NCBI RefSeq assembly: GCF_022808775.1
Contig: NZ_JAKZLA010000006.1
Location: forward strand, 124,001-188,000
DNA from: Geothrix terrae
GTDB lineage: Bacteria; Acidobacteriota; Holophagae; Holophagales; Holophagaceae
DNA: 64,000 nucleotides
Direction of reading: 5' to 3'
Part shown: piece after piece, positions 42,954-52,154 of the stretch
Layout of the letters: every line of letters begins with the position of its first letter
Position numbering within the stretch: the stretch's first letter is position 1
The notes under the pieces: generated by a model
Databases searched by the model: none
Seen by the model: only the letters and a program-made list of their open reading frames with translations
Told to the model about the DNA's origin: nothing
Translations under genes and position numbers: made by a program

Positions 42954-44795
42954 ATGAAGCAGTCCAAGCTCCTGATCCAGACCCTGCGCGAGACGCCGCG
43001 CGATGCCGACGTGGTGAGCCAGCAGCTCATGATGCGGGCCGGCATGATCCAGAAAGTGGCCGCCGGCATCTACAGCTACCTGCCGCTGGCCTTCCGGAGC
43101 ATCCGCAAGTTCGAGGAGATCGTCCGCGAGGAGCTGGCCAAGGACGGGTGCCAGGAGCTGCTCATGCCCGCCGTGCTGCCCGCCGAGCTGTGGCAGGAGA
43201 GCGGACGGTGGAAGTTCTACGGCGACGAGCTGCTGCGCTTCTGCGACCGCAAGGCGAAAGCGGAAGTGGCCGAACGCCGCGCCCGGGGCGAGAAGCCCGA
43301 CGAGCGCGAGTTCTACAACTTCTGCCTGGGACCGACGCACGAAGAGGTGATCACCGACATCGTCCGGAAGAACGTGCGCAGCTACAAACAGCTGCCCATG
43401 AACCTCTTCCAGATCCAGACCAAGTTCCGCGACGAGCGCCGCCCGCGCTTCGGCCTCATGCGGGGACGCGAGTTCACGATGAAGGACGGCTACTCCTTCC
43501 ACGTGGACGATGCCTGCGCCGACCGCGAGTACTGGGCCATGTTCAATGCCTACAAACGGATCTTTGGCCGCCTGGGCGTGAAGTTCCGCCCGGTGGAAGC
43601 CGACAGCGGCGCCATCGGCGGCAGCTTCACGCACGAGTTCCATGTGCTGGCGGGCAGCGGCGAGGACGCCATCCTCAGCTGCGACGGCTGCGACTACACC
43701 TCCAACATCGAGAAGACAGAAGCTCCGGCGCTGCCTGTCGGCGATCACGGGAAGACCTTCGAGCTGAAGAAGGACCACTTCCGCACGCCGGGCGTGGTGG
43801 GGCAGGTGGAGCAGGCGGCGGGGATGATCGACGCCGACCATCCGAATGGCATGCCCATCACCCAGACCAGCAAGTTCTTCCTCTACCGGGCCACGTTCGC
43901 GGACGGAACCACGAAGCTGGTGGGCGCGGTGCTGCGGGGCGACCACGAGGTGAACCCGGTGAAGGTGAAGAACTTCATGGGTGCCGCAGAGATGGAGCTG
44001 ATGCCCCTGGAGGAGGCCGAGGCCTTCACCGGCGCCAAGAGCGGCTTCATGGGGCCGGTGGGCCTGAAGGAGGTCCAATTCCTGATCGACCGCAGCCTGG
44101 AAGGCGCGGTGAACCTCACCTGCGGCGCGAACCACACGGACTACCACCACTTCGGCCTGGATCCCGTGCGCGACCTGCCGGGCTGCACCTACGCGGACCT
44201 GCGCATGGCCGCCGAGGGCGACACCTGCACCCGCTGCGGGAAGGGGACGTACCAGGCCTTCCGCGGCATCGAGGTGGGCCAGGTCTTCAAGCTGGGATTG
44301 AAGTATTCCAAGAGCATGGGTTGCACCTTCCTGGACGAACAGGGCAAGGAGAACCCGATGGTGATGGGCTGCTACGGCATCGGCATCACCCGCACCGTGG
44401 CTGCCGCCGTCGAGCAGAACTACGACGCCGACGGCATCATCTGGCCCTGGCCCATCGCGCCCTATCAGGTTCACATCGTCTGCCTGGACCCGGCCAATCC
44501 CGAGGTGTCCGGGGTGGCCTCCCAGGTTGAGCAGGATCTGGAGAAAGCCGGCTTCGAGGTGCTGCACGACGACCGCGAAGGCATGAGCCCCGGCGCCAAG
44601 TTCAAGGATGCGGACCTGCTGGGCTTCCCTTTGCGCCTGACCGTGGGCGCCAAGGGCCTTAAGGACGGCATCGTGGAGCTGCGCGACCGCCGCACCAAGG
44701 AGGTCCTCAAGCTCAAGCCCGAGGCCGCCACCGCCGAGGTGGCCGCCGCCCGGGACCGCATCATGCAGGAACTGGAAGCCGCGGGAGGGCGCTGA
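42954..44795 (+). CDS. proS: Prolyl-tRNA synthetase, bacterial type
   Basis: ProRS charges tRNA(Pro). The 613-residue protein is the bacterial (ProS type 1) form with an editing insertion between motifs 2 and 3. Its landmarks are motif 1 (YSYLPLAFRSIRKFEEIVREEL), motif 2 (FRDERRPRFGLMRGREFTMKDGYSFH), the editing-domain stretch (about 225-400), and motif 3 with GCYGIGITRTVAAAVEQ. A C-terminal anticodon-binding domain follows. The TGA overlaps the ATG of the next gene (TGATG). Confidence 0.97.
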   Translation: MKQSKLLIQTLRETPRDADVVSQQLMMRAGMIQKVAAGIYSYLPLAFRSIRKFEEIVREELAKDGCQELLMPAVLPAELWQESGRWKFYGDELLRFCDRKAKAEVAERRARGEKPDEREFYNFCLGPTHEEVITDIVRKNVRSYKQLPMNLFQIQTKFRDERRPRFGLMRGREFTMKDGYSFHVDDACADREYWAMFNAYKRIFGRLGVKFRPVEADSGAIGGSFTHEFHVLAGSGEDAILSCDGCDYTSNIEKTEAPALPVGDHGKTFELKKDHFRTPGVVGQVEQAAGMIDADHPNGMPITQTSKFFLYRATFADGTTKLVGAVLRGDHEVNPVKVKNFMGAAEMELMPLEEAEAFTGAKSGFMGPVGLKEVQFLIDRSLEGAVNLTCGANHTDYHHFGLDPVRDLPGCTYADLRMAAEGDTCTRCGKGTYQAFRGIEVGQVFKLGLKYSKSMGCTFLDEQGKENPMVMGCYGIGITRTVAAAVEQNYDADGIIWPWPIAPYQVHIVCLDPANPEVSGVASQVEQDLEKAGFEVLHDDREGMSPGAKFKDADLLGFPLRLTVGAKGLKDGIVELRDRRTKEVLKLKPEAATAEVAAARDRIMQELEAAGGR

Positions 44796-45268
44796 TGGCC
44801 GAAGGGCGTGTCCACCTCACGACCTTCATCGAGGGGGTGCTGGTCCATGGCCGACGGACGCCCTACGTGCTGCTCGTGCCCTCGCCGCACGCGCCGAACC
44901 GGGGCCTGCTCATGCCGGTCCAGGTCCCATGGTCGCCGGGCTTCCTGCCCACCGCCTTGCTGAGCGCGCAGATCGAGGCCGGCTGGGGCATGCCCTACCG
45001 GTTCGTGGACGGCTCCAAGCTCCCTGTGGTGTTCGACGAGCGCACCAGCCGCCTGCCCACGCCCTGGCTGCTCCGCCTGGAAGGCCTCGAAGGCCAGCAG
45101 CGCCTCTACTTGAGCCACCTGCTCCGCACCAAGGCGCCCGAGGATCTGGTGCCCCCGCCGCCCACCGGCGGCCAGTGGCTCAGCGAGAAGACCCTCCAGA
45201 GCGCGGACCTGCAGATGGGAGTGCGGCGCCTCTGCCAGGCCGCCCTGCAGGCGGTGATGGAAGGGTGA
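44795..45268 (+). CDS. Hypothetical protein coupled to proS
   Basis: The 157-residue product overlaps the proS stop by 1 nt, so it is translationally coupled. It is soluble, with no signal or membrane segment: an N-terminal beta-rich half (VHLTTFIEGVLVHGRRTPYVLLVPSPHAPNRG), then AGWGMPYRFVDGSKLPVVFDERTSRLPTPW, and a helical C-terminal third. I do not recognise the family. A terminator follows 24 bp downstream, so this closes the proS unit. Confidence 0.75.
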   Translation: MAEGRVHLTTFIEGVLVHGRRTPYVLLVPSPHAPNRGLLMPVQVPWSPGFLPTALLSAQIEAGWGMPYRFVDGSKLPVVFDERTSRLPTPWLLRLEGLEGQQRLYLSHLLRTKAPEDLVPPPPTGGQWLSEKTLQSADLQMGVRRLCQAALQAVMEG

Positions 45269-45292
45269 GGTTCTGTCCACCTTCCGTTCATA

Positions 45293-45323
45293 CGAAAATC
45301 GGCGCCAGCGGCGCCGATTTTCG
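45293..45323 (+). terminator. Terminator after the proS unit
   Basis: A perfect 14-bp stem (45293-45306 with 45310-45323) over a 3-nt AGC loop; the right arm contains a T4 run. A weaker inverted repeat (CGTCGGGT at 45355-45362 with ACCCGACG at 45399-45406) lies nearer the convergent ndk stop and may serve that gene. Confidence 0.8.
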
Positions 45324-45411
45324 CAGGAGGCGAATGGATGTGGCATAACCTCCTCGTCGGGTCCCGATTCAGAACGCGCCACTGGCGCGCCCTTCGTCAC
45401 CCGACGGCCGG

Positions 45412-45831
45412 TTACATCTGCTCGAAGGCGTTGAAGAAGTAGCTGACCTCGAACTTCGCGCTCTCGGGCTTGTCGCTGCCGTGGGTGGCGTTGCGGCCGA
45501 TGCTGGCGCCGAAGCGCTTGCGGAGGGTGCCCTCGGCGGCGTTGGCGGGGTTGGTGGCGCCCATGAGGTCGCGCCAGCGGAGGATGGCGTTCTCGCCTTC
45601 GAGCACCATGATCGCCACGGGGCCCTCGGTCATGAAGGCCTCCAGCTCAGCGTAGAAGCCCTTGCCCACGTGTTCGTGGTAGAAGCCCTGGCAGATGGCG
45701 GGCGTCAGGCGGGTCAGCTTCAGGCCCACGATTTTCAGGCCGCTCTTCTCGATGGCGGTGAGGATCTCGCCCATGTGGCCATCCTTGACGGCGTCGGGCT
45801 TGACGATGGCAAATGTGCGTTCGAGGGCCAT
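45412..45831 (-). CDS. ndk: Nucleoside-diphosphate kinase
   Basis: Ndk balances nucleoside triphosphates by phosphate transfer through an active-site histidine. The 139-residue protein has [15 protein letters not shown] near the start and [15 protein letters not shown] with the phosphorylated His117. The frame is open further upstream, but ATG 45831 matches the family start. It is divergent from secA. Confidence 0.97.
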   Translation of the reverse strand: MALERTFAIVKPDAVKDGHMGEILTAIEKSGLKIVGLKLTRLTPAICQGFYHEHVGKGFYAELEAFMTEGPVAIMVLEGENAILRWRDLMGATNPANAAEGTLRKRFGASIGRNATHGSDKPESAKFEVSYFFNAFEQM

Positions 45832-45914
45832 GGTTTCTCCATTTTCCAAACGATCAGTTTGCCTGGACAGGGTAACTTCGGCAACCAAGGAGGCTTGGGA
45901 TGCCGCGCCTCCAC

Positions 45915-45943
45915 TGGGCATGGGCCACCTGTCACGCTACAAT
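45915..45943 (+). promoter_or_regulatory. Candidate secA promoter
   Basis: TGGGCA (45915-45920) and a good TACAAT (45938-45943) are spaced by 17 nt, 27 nt before the secA ATG. The -10 is preceded by CGC, giving GCTACAATC, the same string as at 7746-7754 before the acyltransferase fusion. Confidence 0.5.
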
Positions 45944-45970
45944 CAACGGTTTACGCGACTGGACGGCTCC

Positions 45971-48589
45971 ATGATCGACAATCTCCTGAAGAAACTCATC
46001 GGTTCCAAGAACGACCGGGAGCTGAAGCGGTTGTGGGCCAAGGTCCAGACCATCAACGCTCTGGAACCTGAGATTTCGGCGCTGAGCGACGAGGCCCTGA
46101 AGGCCAAGACGCCCTACCTCAAGGAGAAACTGGCCAACGGCGCCACCTTGGAGGACATCCTGCCCGAGGCCTTCGCCGTGGCCCGGGAGGCCAGCAAGCG
46201 CGTCCTCAAGATGCGGCATTTCGATGTCCAGCTCGTGGGCGGGATGGTGCTCCACGAGGGCAAGGTGGCCGAGATGAGGACGGGCGAGGGCAAGACCCTC
46301 ACCGCCACGCTCCCCCTCTACCTCAACGCCCTGGCCGGCAAGGGCGCCCATCTGGTCACCGTGAACGACTACCTGGCCCGGCGTGACGCCGAGTGGATGG
46401 GCCGCCTCTACTCATGGCTGGGCCTCACCATCGGCGTCATCCAGCACGGGCTCGACGACCAGGAGCGGCGCGACGCCTACGGCTGCGACATCACCTACGC
46501 CACCAACAACGAACTGGGCTTCGACTACCTCCGCGACAACATGAAGTGGGACCTGGAGGAGTTCACCCAGCGCGGCTTCCACTACGCCATCGTGGACGAG
46601 GTGGACTCCATCCTCATCGATGAAGCCCGCACGCCACTCATCATCGCGGGCAGCAGCGAGGAGGACACCTCCAAGTACTTCCGCATCGACGCGGTGGTCC
46701 CCAAGCTCAAGGCCGAGATCGACTACAAGATCGACGAGAAGGACCGCCAGGTGATGCTCACCGACGACGGTATCCACCGGGCGGAGCAGCTGCTGGGCGT
46801 GGCCAACCTCTATGATCCGGGCAGCATCGAGACCCTGCACGGCCTCAACCAGGCGCTGCTGGCCCACAACCTCTACAAGCTCGACGTGGACTACATGGTC
46901 CGCCCCAAGGAGGACGGCAAGGGCATGGAAGTGGTCATCGTGGACGAGTTCACGGGCCGGCTCATGCCGGGCCGCCGCTGGTCCAATGGCCTGCACCAGG
47001 CCATCGAGGCCAAGGAAGGTGTGGAGGTCAACGCCGAGAACCAGACCCTCGCCACCGTGACCTTCCAGAACTTCTTCCGCATGTACGGCAAGCTCGCCGG
47101 CATGACCGGCACGGCCGAGACCGAAGCCACGGAACTGCACTCCATCTACAAGCTCGACGTCATCATCGTCCCGACCAACATGCCCATGGTCCGCAAGGAC
47201 TTCGCGGACACGGTGTATTCGACCCGCAAGGGGAAGAAGAAGGCCATCGTCGAGGAGATCCGGGAGCTTCACACCAAGGGCCAGCCGGTCCTGGTGGGCA
47301 CCGCCAGCATCGAGAGCAGCGAGGATGTCGCCGATGCCCTCTCGGCGGCCCGCATCCCCCACGTGGTGCTCAACGCCAAGCACCACGAACGGGAAGCCGA
47401 GATCGTGGCCCAGGCGGGCCGCAAGGGCGCGGTCACCATCGCGACCAACATGGCTGGTCGCGGCACGGACATCATCCTGGGCGGCAACCCGGAGGGCCTG
47501 GCCCGGGTGGAGGCCAAGAAGAAGGGCATCGCCCTCTACAACGAAGAGGGCCTGGAAACGGCCGAGTTCACCGCCCTCGTGGACCAGATGCGGGAACAGA
47601 CGGCGGCCGAGCATGAGGAAGTGGTTGCCCTCGGCGGCCTTCACATCCTGGGCACCGAGCGCAACGAGAGCCGCCGCATCGACAACCAGCTCCGCGGCCG
47701 CGCGGGCCGCCAGGGCGACCCCGGCAGCAGCCGCTTCTACCTGTCCCTTGAGGACGATCTGATGCGGATCTTTGGCGGCGACCGCATCAAGAACCTCATG
47801 GGCGCCATGGGCATGAACGATGACGAGCCCATCGAAGCCGGCATGGTCACCCGGGCCATCGAGCGCAGCCAGAAGCGGGTGGAGGCCCACCACTTCGAGA
47901 TCCGCAAGCACCTGCTCGAGTACGACGATGTGATGAACAAGCAGCGCATCTTCTTCTACGGGCTGCGCACGGAGATCCTCAAGGGCAACACCAAGGACTA
48001 CGTGCTGCGCGTCGCCGGGGAGATCGCCGAGGGACTGGCCAACGACTTCCTGCAGGACAAGGGCGAGCGCGATCTCGCCGGCTTCCGCGAGCGCGTCGAG
48101 CAGCTCTTCACGCTCTCCGGCGAGGAGGTGGATGCCGTCGGCCACATGCCCCAGGCCCAGGCCAGCGAGGCGCTGATCGCGCTGGTGCAGAAGTACTACG
48201 AGGGCAAGGACGAGCGGCTGGGCGGAGAAGGCATGCGCAGCTACGAGCGCTGGTCCATCCTGCAGATCATCGATGCCGCCTGGAAGCGCCACCTCCTGGT
48301 CATGGATCACCTGAAGGAGGCCATCGGCTTCCGCGGCTACGGCCAGAAGGACCCCCTCGTGGAGTACAAGCGCGAGAGCTACGAATACTTCGAGCAGATG
48401 CGGTTCGGCTACGAGGACGAGATCATCTCCTACCTCTATCGGGTGGAGCCCCAGCCCGCCTATACGCCGGACGAGGATCTCTTCCGGGGTCCCGGCGACA
48501 CCATCGAGCTGGGCCCCGACGAGCAGGGCAACGCTCCCGAGGGCATCCAGCGGGTGCTGCGGTTCACGGCGGGTGGGCTGGAAGACTGA
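45971..48589 (+). CDS. secA: Preprotein translocase ATPase SecA
   Basis: SecA drives proteins through SecYEG. The 872-residue protein has Walker A MRTGEGKT, the [13 protein letters not shown] segment, [18 protein letters not shown] (DEAD), a preprotein-binding region, [46 protein letters not shown] and the helical scaffold. It ends ...[15 protein letters not shown] without the cysteine-rich zinc/SecB-binding tail. ATG 45971 is chosen because the extra upstream frame overlaps the divergent ndk gene. Confidence 0.97.
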   Translation: MIDNLLKKLIGSKNDRELKRLWAKVQTINALEPEISALSDEALKAKTPYLKEKLANGATLEDILPEAFAVAREASKRVLKMRHFDVQLVGGMVLHEGKVAEMRTGEGKTLTATLPLYLNALAGKGAHLVTVNDYLARRDAEWMGRLYSWLGLTIGVIQHGLDDQERRDAYGCDITYATNNELGFDYLRDNMKWDLEEFTQRGFHYAIVDEVDSILIDEARTPLIIAGSSEEDTSKYFRIDAVVPKLKAEIDYKIDEKDRQVMLTDDGIHRAEQLLGVANLYDPGSIETLHGLNQALLAHNLYKLDVDYMVRPKEDGKGMEVVIVDEFTGRLMPGRRWSNGLHQAIEAKEGVEVNAENQTLATVTFQNFFRMYGKLAGMTGTAETEATELHSIYKLDVIIVPTNMPMVRKDFADTVYSTRKGKKKAIVEEIRELHTKGQPVLVGTASIESSEDVADALSAARIPHVVLNAKHHEREAEIVAQAGRKGAVTIATNMAGRGTDIILGGNPEGLARVEAKKKGIALYNEEGLETAEFTALVDQMREQTAAEHEEVVALGGLHILGTERNESRRIDNQLRGRAGRQGDPGSSRFYLSLEDDLMRIFGGDRIKNLMGAMGMNDDEPIEAGMVTRAIERSQKRVEAHHFEIRKHLLEYDDVMNKQRIFFYGLRTEILKGNTKDYVLRVAGEIAEGLANDFLQDKGERDLAGFRERVEQLFTLSGEEVDAVGHMPQAQASEALIALVQKYYEGKDERLGGEGMRSYERWSILQIIDAAWKRHLLVMDHLKEAIGFRGYGQKDPLVEYKRESYEYFEQMRFGYEDEIISYLYRVEPQPAYTPDEDLFRGPGDTIELGPDEQGNAPEGIQRVLRFTAGGLED

Positions 48590-48705
48590 ATTCCTGGCTG
48601 TCAGCCGTCAGCTATCAGCTCTCAGTCACGCATTGTGGCGGGCCCCGGCTGGGGCCCGCTGTTTTTACTGATGGCTGGCAGCTGACAGCTGATAGCTTCT
48701 AGTCC
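48590..48705 (+). terminator. secA terminator embedded in an inverted-repeat element
   Basis: A 9-bp GC stem (48638-48646 with 48651-48659) with a GGCT loop and a TGTTTTT tract (48660-48666) is a good intrinsic terminator. It is flanked by AGCTATCAGCT (48610-48620) and its inverted copy AGCTGATAGCT (48687-48697), inside longer GTCAGC/GCTGAC-rich arms. The whole gap thus looks like one palindromic element between secA and rapZ. Confidence 0.75.
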
Positions 48706-49557
48706 ATGGAACTCATCGTCGTCACGGGACTCTCCGGCGCCGGCCGCCACTCGGTGCTGGGCGCGCTGGAGGACAGCGGCTGCACGGCCCTGGACAACGT
48801 CCCGCCCCGGCTCCTGGAACCCCTGATCGAGCTGGAGTCGAAGCTCCGGCCGGGCCGGGAGCGGCTGGTGGTGGGGATGGACAGCCGCCAGGCGGACTTC
48901 GCGCAGGAGTTCGGCCCCCTGCTGGAGCGGCTGGGCGCCAGCCAGGTTCCGGTGCAGGTGGTCTTCGTGGAAGCAGACGATAGCGTGCTGCTGCGCCGGT
49001 ATTCCGAGACCCGGCGCCCACACCACCTGGCCCTGCTGGGCTCCGCCGGTGAAGGCATCCAGCGGGAGCGGGAGCTGCTGGCCCCGATCCGCGCCCTTGC
49101 CACCACCATCCTCGACACCACGGGCCTGAGCCTGGCGGAGCTGCGCCAGCGCATCGCGGCCCTGGTGCCCCAGCTTCCCACCCGGGGCACGGCGGTCCGG
49201 CTCCTCAGCTTCGGATTCAAGAAGGGCGTGCCCGCCGATGCGGACGTGGTGCTGGATGCCCGCTTCCTGCCCAATCCCTACTACGTCGAGGCCCTCAAGC
49301 CGCTCACGGGGTGCGATTCCGCCGTGCAGGAGTACCTGTTGGAGTCCCCGGACTTCCGCGAGTTCCTGGAGCGGGCGGAGTCCTGGCTGCGCTGGTCCAT
49401 GCCCCTGGTGCGCCAGGAAGGCCGCGCCTACCACACCCTCGCCATCGGCTGCACCGGCGGCCAGCACCGCTCCGTGGCCCTGGTGGAGCTGCTCGCCCAC
49501 CGGCTACGGAACGACGTGGCCGCCCTCACGGTGCGCCACCGGGAGCTGAACGGCTGA
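48706..49557 (+). CDS. rapZ: RapZ-family nucleotide-binding protein
   Basis: The 283-residue protein matches RapZ/YvcJ: an N-terminal P-loop (TGLSGAGRHS), ALDNVPPRLLEPLI, VFVEADDSVLLRRYSETRRPHHL, then SFGFKKGVPADADVVLDARFLPNPYY and a C-terminal IGCTGGQHRSVALVE. RapZ in E. coli binds the sRNAs controlling GlmS; in other bacteria the role is less clear. The P-loop lysine is Arg here (GAGRHS), which occurs in some lineages but may weaken nucleotide binding. Its stop abuts the stop of the convergent gene. Confidence 0.92.
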   Translation: MELIVVTGLSGAGRHSVLGALEDSGCTALDNVPPRLLEPLIELESKLRPGRERLVVGMDSRQADFAQEFGPLLERLGASQVPVQVVFVEADDSVLLRRYSETRRPHHLALLGSAGEGIQRERELLAPIRALATTILDTTGLSLAELRQRIAALVPQLPTRGTAVRLLSFGFKKGVPADADVVLDARFLPNPYYVEALKPLTGCDSAVQEYLLESPDFREFLERAESWLRWSMPLVRQEGRAYHTLAIGCTGGQHRSVALVELLAHRLRNDVAALTVRHRELNG

Positions 49558-50679
49558 TCAGCCCTCGGTGAACACCACGCCCCGCTTCGCCAGTTCGGCT
49601 CGGATGAAGTCCCAGGCCCCGGGCTCCTGGCCGAGGAACTCCGGTGGGTTGATGCCCGGATGGACGAAGCCGCCCCTGGCGAGGAGCCGTACGGCGGCGG
49701 TGCAGGTGTAGCCGGTGGTCCGGGCCATGGAGGTGGTCTTCGTGGCGGGATCGTAGCGATCGAGGAGGTTCAACTCCCGGCGCATGCGCTGGCCGTCCTT
49801 GAGGCCGGACACGGTGACCCGCATGACCGTGAAGTCCTCGTCGCCCTCCTCCATGAACCACATGGGGAAGAGCAGGGCGGTGGTGAGGTCCAGCGGGCTG
49901 ATCTCGACACCGGCCACCTGGAGCTTCTCCTTCCGGAAGAAGCCGGATTCCCGCAGCATCCGCATCTTCTCGATGTGACCGGGGTAGCGGAGCGTCTTCT
50001 CCTTCATGTCCGGCACCTGCGGGAAGCTCCGGATGAGGCTGCGGAGCCCGTCGGTGTTGAAGGACTCCAAGGTTCCCAGCCCCTCGAAGTCCAGGAGTTC
50101 GGGTTCGGACAGGGCGGGCAGCGTGACCGTGCGGCCATCCTTCACATAGCGGGCGGGCCGGGTGTACTCCTCGATGACATCGATGGGACTGAAGCCCGCT
50201 TTGTACTCGTAGGGCCAGGTCCGCACCGCGGGCAGGCCACCCACCAGGCACTCGAAGGCGTCCACGTGGTCCCACTGCCGGGCGGTGTCGCCGAGGATGA
50301 TGTTCCCGCAGCCGGGCGCCACGCCGCAGTCCACGATGGCGGTGAGGCCCTGGGCCTTGGCCAGGGCGTCCAACTCGAAGCAGTCCTCGTCGAAGAAGGA
50401 GATGTCCACCAGGGGCTTGCCGGCCTCCAGGACGGCCCTGGCCGTGGCGAAGCCCATGAAGCCGGGCACGGCACCCACCACCAGGTCCGCGTCCGCCACG
50501 GCGGCCTTCACGCCGGCCGGCGCGGCCAGGTCCGCGGGCCGCGTGGCCAGGCCCGCCCCGCGCATGCGGGCCAGGGCGGATTCGGACCGGTCGGCGACGG
50601 TCACCTTGAAATCCGGGGCCAGGTCCTTGGCCATGGCGCCGCCGACACGGCCGGCTCCAAGAACGACGACGTGGGTCAT
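49558..50679 (-). CDS. Saccharopine dehydrogenase-like NAD(P)-dependent oxidoreductase
   Basis: The 373-residue protein has an N-terminal NAD(P)-binding motif (VVVLGAGRVGGAMAKDL), VVGAVPGFMGFATARAVLEAGKPLVDISFF, DCGVAPGCGNIILG and a C-terminal catalytic domain with GLPAVRTWPYEYKAGFSPIDVIEEYTRPARYV. This is the saccharopine dehydrogenase (glutamate-forming) or lysine dehydrogenase group, acting in lysine catabolism. Its start overlaps the stop of an amino acid permease gene, so transport and catabolism of lysine or a related amino acid may be linked. The exact substrate is not proven. Confidence 0.85.
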   Translation of the reverse strand: MTHVVVLGAGRVGGAMAKDLAPDFKVTVADRSESALARMRGAGLATRPADLAAPAGVKAAVADADLVVGAVPGFMGFATARAVLEAGKPLVDISFFDEDCFELDALAKAQGLTAIVDCGVAPGCGNIILGDTARQWDHVDAFECLVGGLPAVRTWPYEYKAGFSPIDVIEEYTRPARYVKDGRTVTLPALSEPELLDFEGLGTLESFNTDGLRSLIRSFPQVPDMKEKTLRYPGHIEKMRMLRESGFFRKEKLQVAGVEISPLDLTTALLFPMWFMEEGDEDFTVMRVTVSGLKDGQRMRRELNLLDRYDPATKTTSMARTTGYTCTAAVRLLARGGFVHPGINPPEFLGQEPGAWDFIRAELAKRGVVFTEG

Positions 50680-52106
50680 GGGAGACTCCCTTCAGGGGCC
50701 GCGGCGCGGGGCTTCACGGCGAGGTAGACCGGCCAGCCCAGGGCTACCAGGGCCAAGCCCGGCCAGGAATAGCTGGGACGATGGATAAACAGGGCGCCGA
50801 TGATGGCGATGGCGCCGAAGAGGTACAGCCCCGGAACGAAGGGGTAGCCCCAGACCTTCACCGGGCGCTCGAGGTCGGGCCGTCGCCAGCGGAGGAGGAA
50901 GATCCCGCCCACGGCCAGGACGTAGAAGAGGATCGTGGGCAGCATCACGAAGTCCAGCAGCTGGCCGTAGGTGCCCGTGAGGGTGAGCCCGCAGGTCCAG
51001 AGCGCCTGGATCCACAGGCCGAAGCCCGGGACACCGTGCTCGTTGAGGGTGGCCGCCTTCGGGTAGAACAGGCCGTCCTCCGCCATGCGCTGGTAGACGC
51101 GCGCGCCGGAGAGGATGAGCCCATTGAGGCAGCCGAACATCGAGATCAGGATGCTGCCGGCCATGATGAGCCCGCCGCCGCCACCCAGCAGGGCCTGGAG
51201 GGCCGCGCTGCCCACGCGGTCCTGGGGGGCGTGGGCGATGCCGGACGGGCCAAGCACCCGCAGGTAGGCCGCATTCGCCAGGATGTAGAGGCCGCAGACC
51301 AGCGTGGTCCCCACGAGCAGGGCGTAGGGGATGGTCCGCCTCGGTTCCTTCACCTCCCCAGCGATGAAGGTGATGGCGTTCCAGGCGTCCGCGGAGAAGA
51401 GGCTGCCGGTCTGCACCACCAGCAGGGCCGTGAGGAAGGGCAGGGCGGCGCTGTCTCCGGCGATGAAGGGGGCCTGGGAAGGGGCCGCGGCGGGTTTCAG
51501 CAGCAGGCCCAGCAGTACCAGGGCCGCGAGGCCGCCGATCTTGGCCACGGTGAAGAGGTCCTGGATGCGGGAGCCCAGCTTCACCCCGTAGAGGTTCACC
51601 GCGCTCAGCAGCACCACCACGGCGATGCCGGACAGGCGGGAGGGCGTGAGCCCCAGGTGGTAGGGTCCCACGGCGATGGCATGGGTGACCTTCATGAGCG
51701 GCACGTCGAGGTGGGGCCCCATCCAGGCCGAATCCGTGACCGCCGGCAGGAAGCTGCCCAGGTACTTCCCGAAGCCCACGGCCACGGCGGCGATGGTGCC
51801 GCACTCGATGACCACGAAGAAGGTCCAGCCGTACAGGAAGCCCACGGCCGGGCCGTAGGTCTCCCGGAGGTAGGTGTACTGGCCGCCGGCCTGGGGGAAC
51901 ATCCCCGCCAGCTCGCCGTAGCTGAGGGCCGCGAAGAGCGTGAGCACTGCCGTGAGGCCCCAGGCTGCCAGCAGGAAGCCTCCCGAGCCCCCCGTCCGCA
52001 CCATGTCGGCGGCGACGATGAACACGCCCGAGCCGATCATCGAGCCGGCGATGAGCATGGTGGCCGAGAACAATCCGACGTGACGGCGGTAGCCGGGGGC
52101 GCTCAT
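50676..52106 (-). CDS. APC-superfamily amino acid permease
   Basis: The 476-residue transporter has about 12 hydrophobic segments and APC hallmarks: GLFSATMLIAGSMIGSGVFIVAADM in helix 1, YGELAGMFPQAGGQYTYLRETYGPAVGFLYGW, and FSADAWNAITFIAGEVKEPRRTIPYAL. It resembles LAT-type bacterial permeases. It is coupled (ATGA at 50676-50679) to the saccharopine-dehydrogenase-like gene, so lysine or a related amino acid is a reasonable substrate guess. Confidence 0.92.
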   Translation of the reverse strand: MSAPGYRRHVGLFSATMLIAGSMIGSGVFIVAADMVRTGGSGGFLLAAWGLTAVLTLFAALSYGELAGMFPQAGGQYTYLRETYGPAVGFLYGWTFFVVIECGTIAAVAVGFGKYLGSFLPAVTDSAWMGPHLDVPLMKVTHAIAVGPYHLGLTPSRLSGIAVVVLLSAVNLYGVKLGSRIQDLFTVAKIGGLAALVLLGLLLKPAAAPSQAPFIAGDSAALPFLTALLVVQTGSLFSADAWNAITFIAGEVKEPRRTIPYALLVGTTLVCGLYILANAAYLRVLGPSGIAHAPQDRVGSAALQALLGGGGGLIMAGSILISMFGCLNGLILSGARVYQRMAEDGLFYPKAATLNEHGVPGFGLWIQALWTCGLTLTGTYGQLLDFVMLPTILFYVLAVGGIFLLRWRRPDLERPVKVWGYPFVPGLYLFGAIAIIGALFIHRPSYSWPGLALVALGWPVYLAVKPRAAAPEGSLP

Positions 52107-52154
52107 TGGGTTCCTTGGGTGGATGGATCCACGCTATCACGGCATTCTGGAGGC

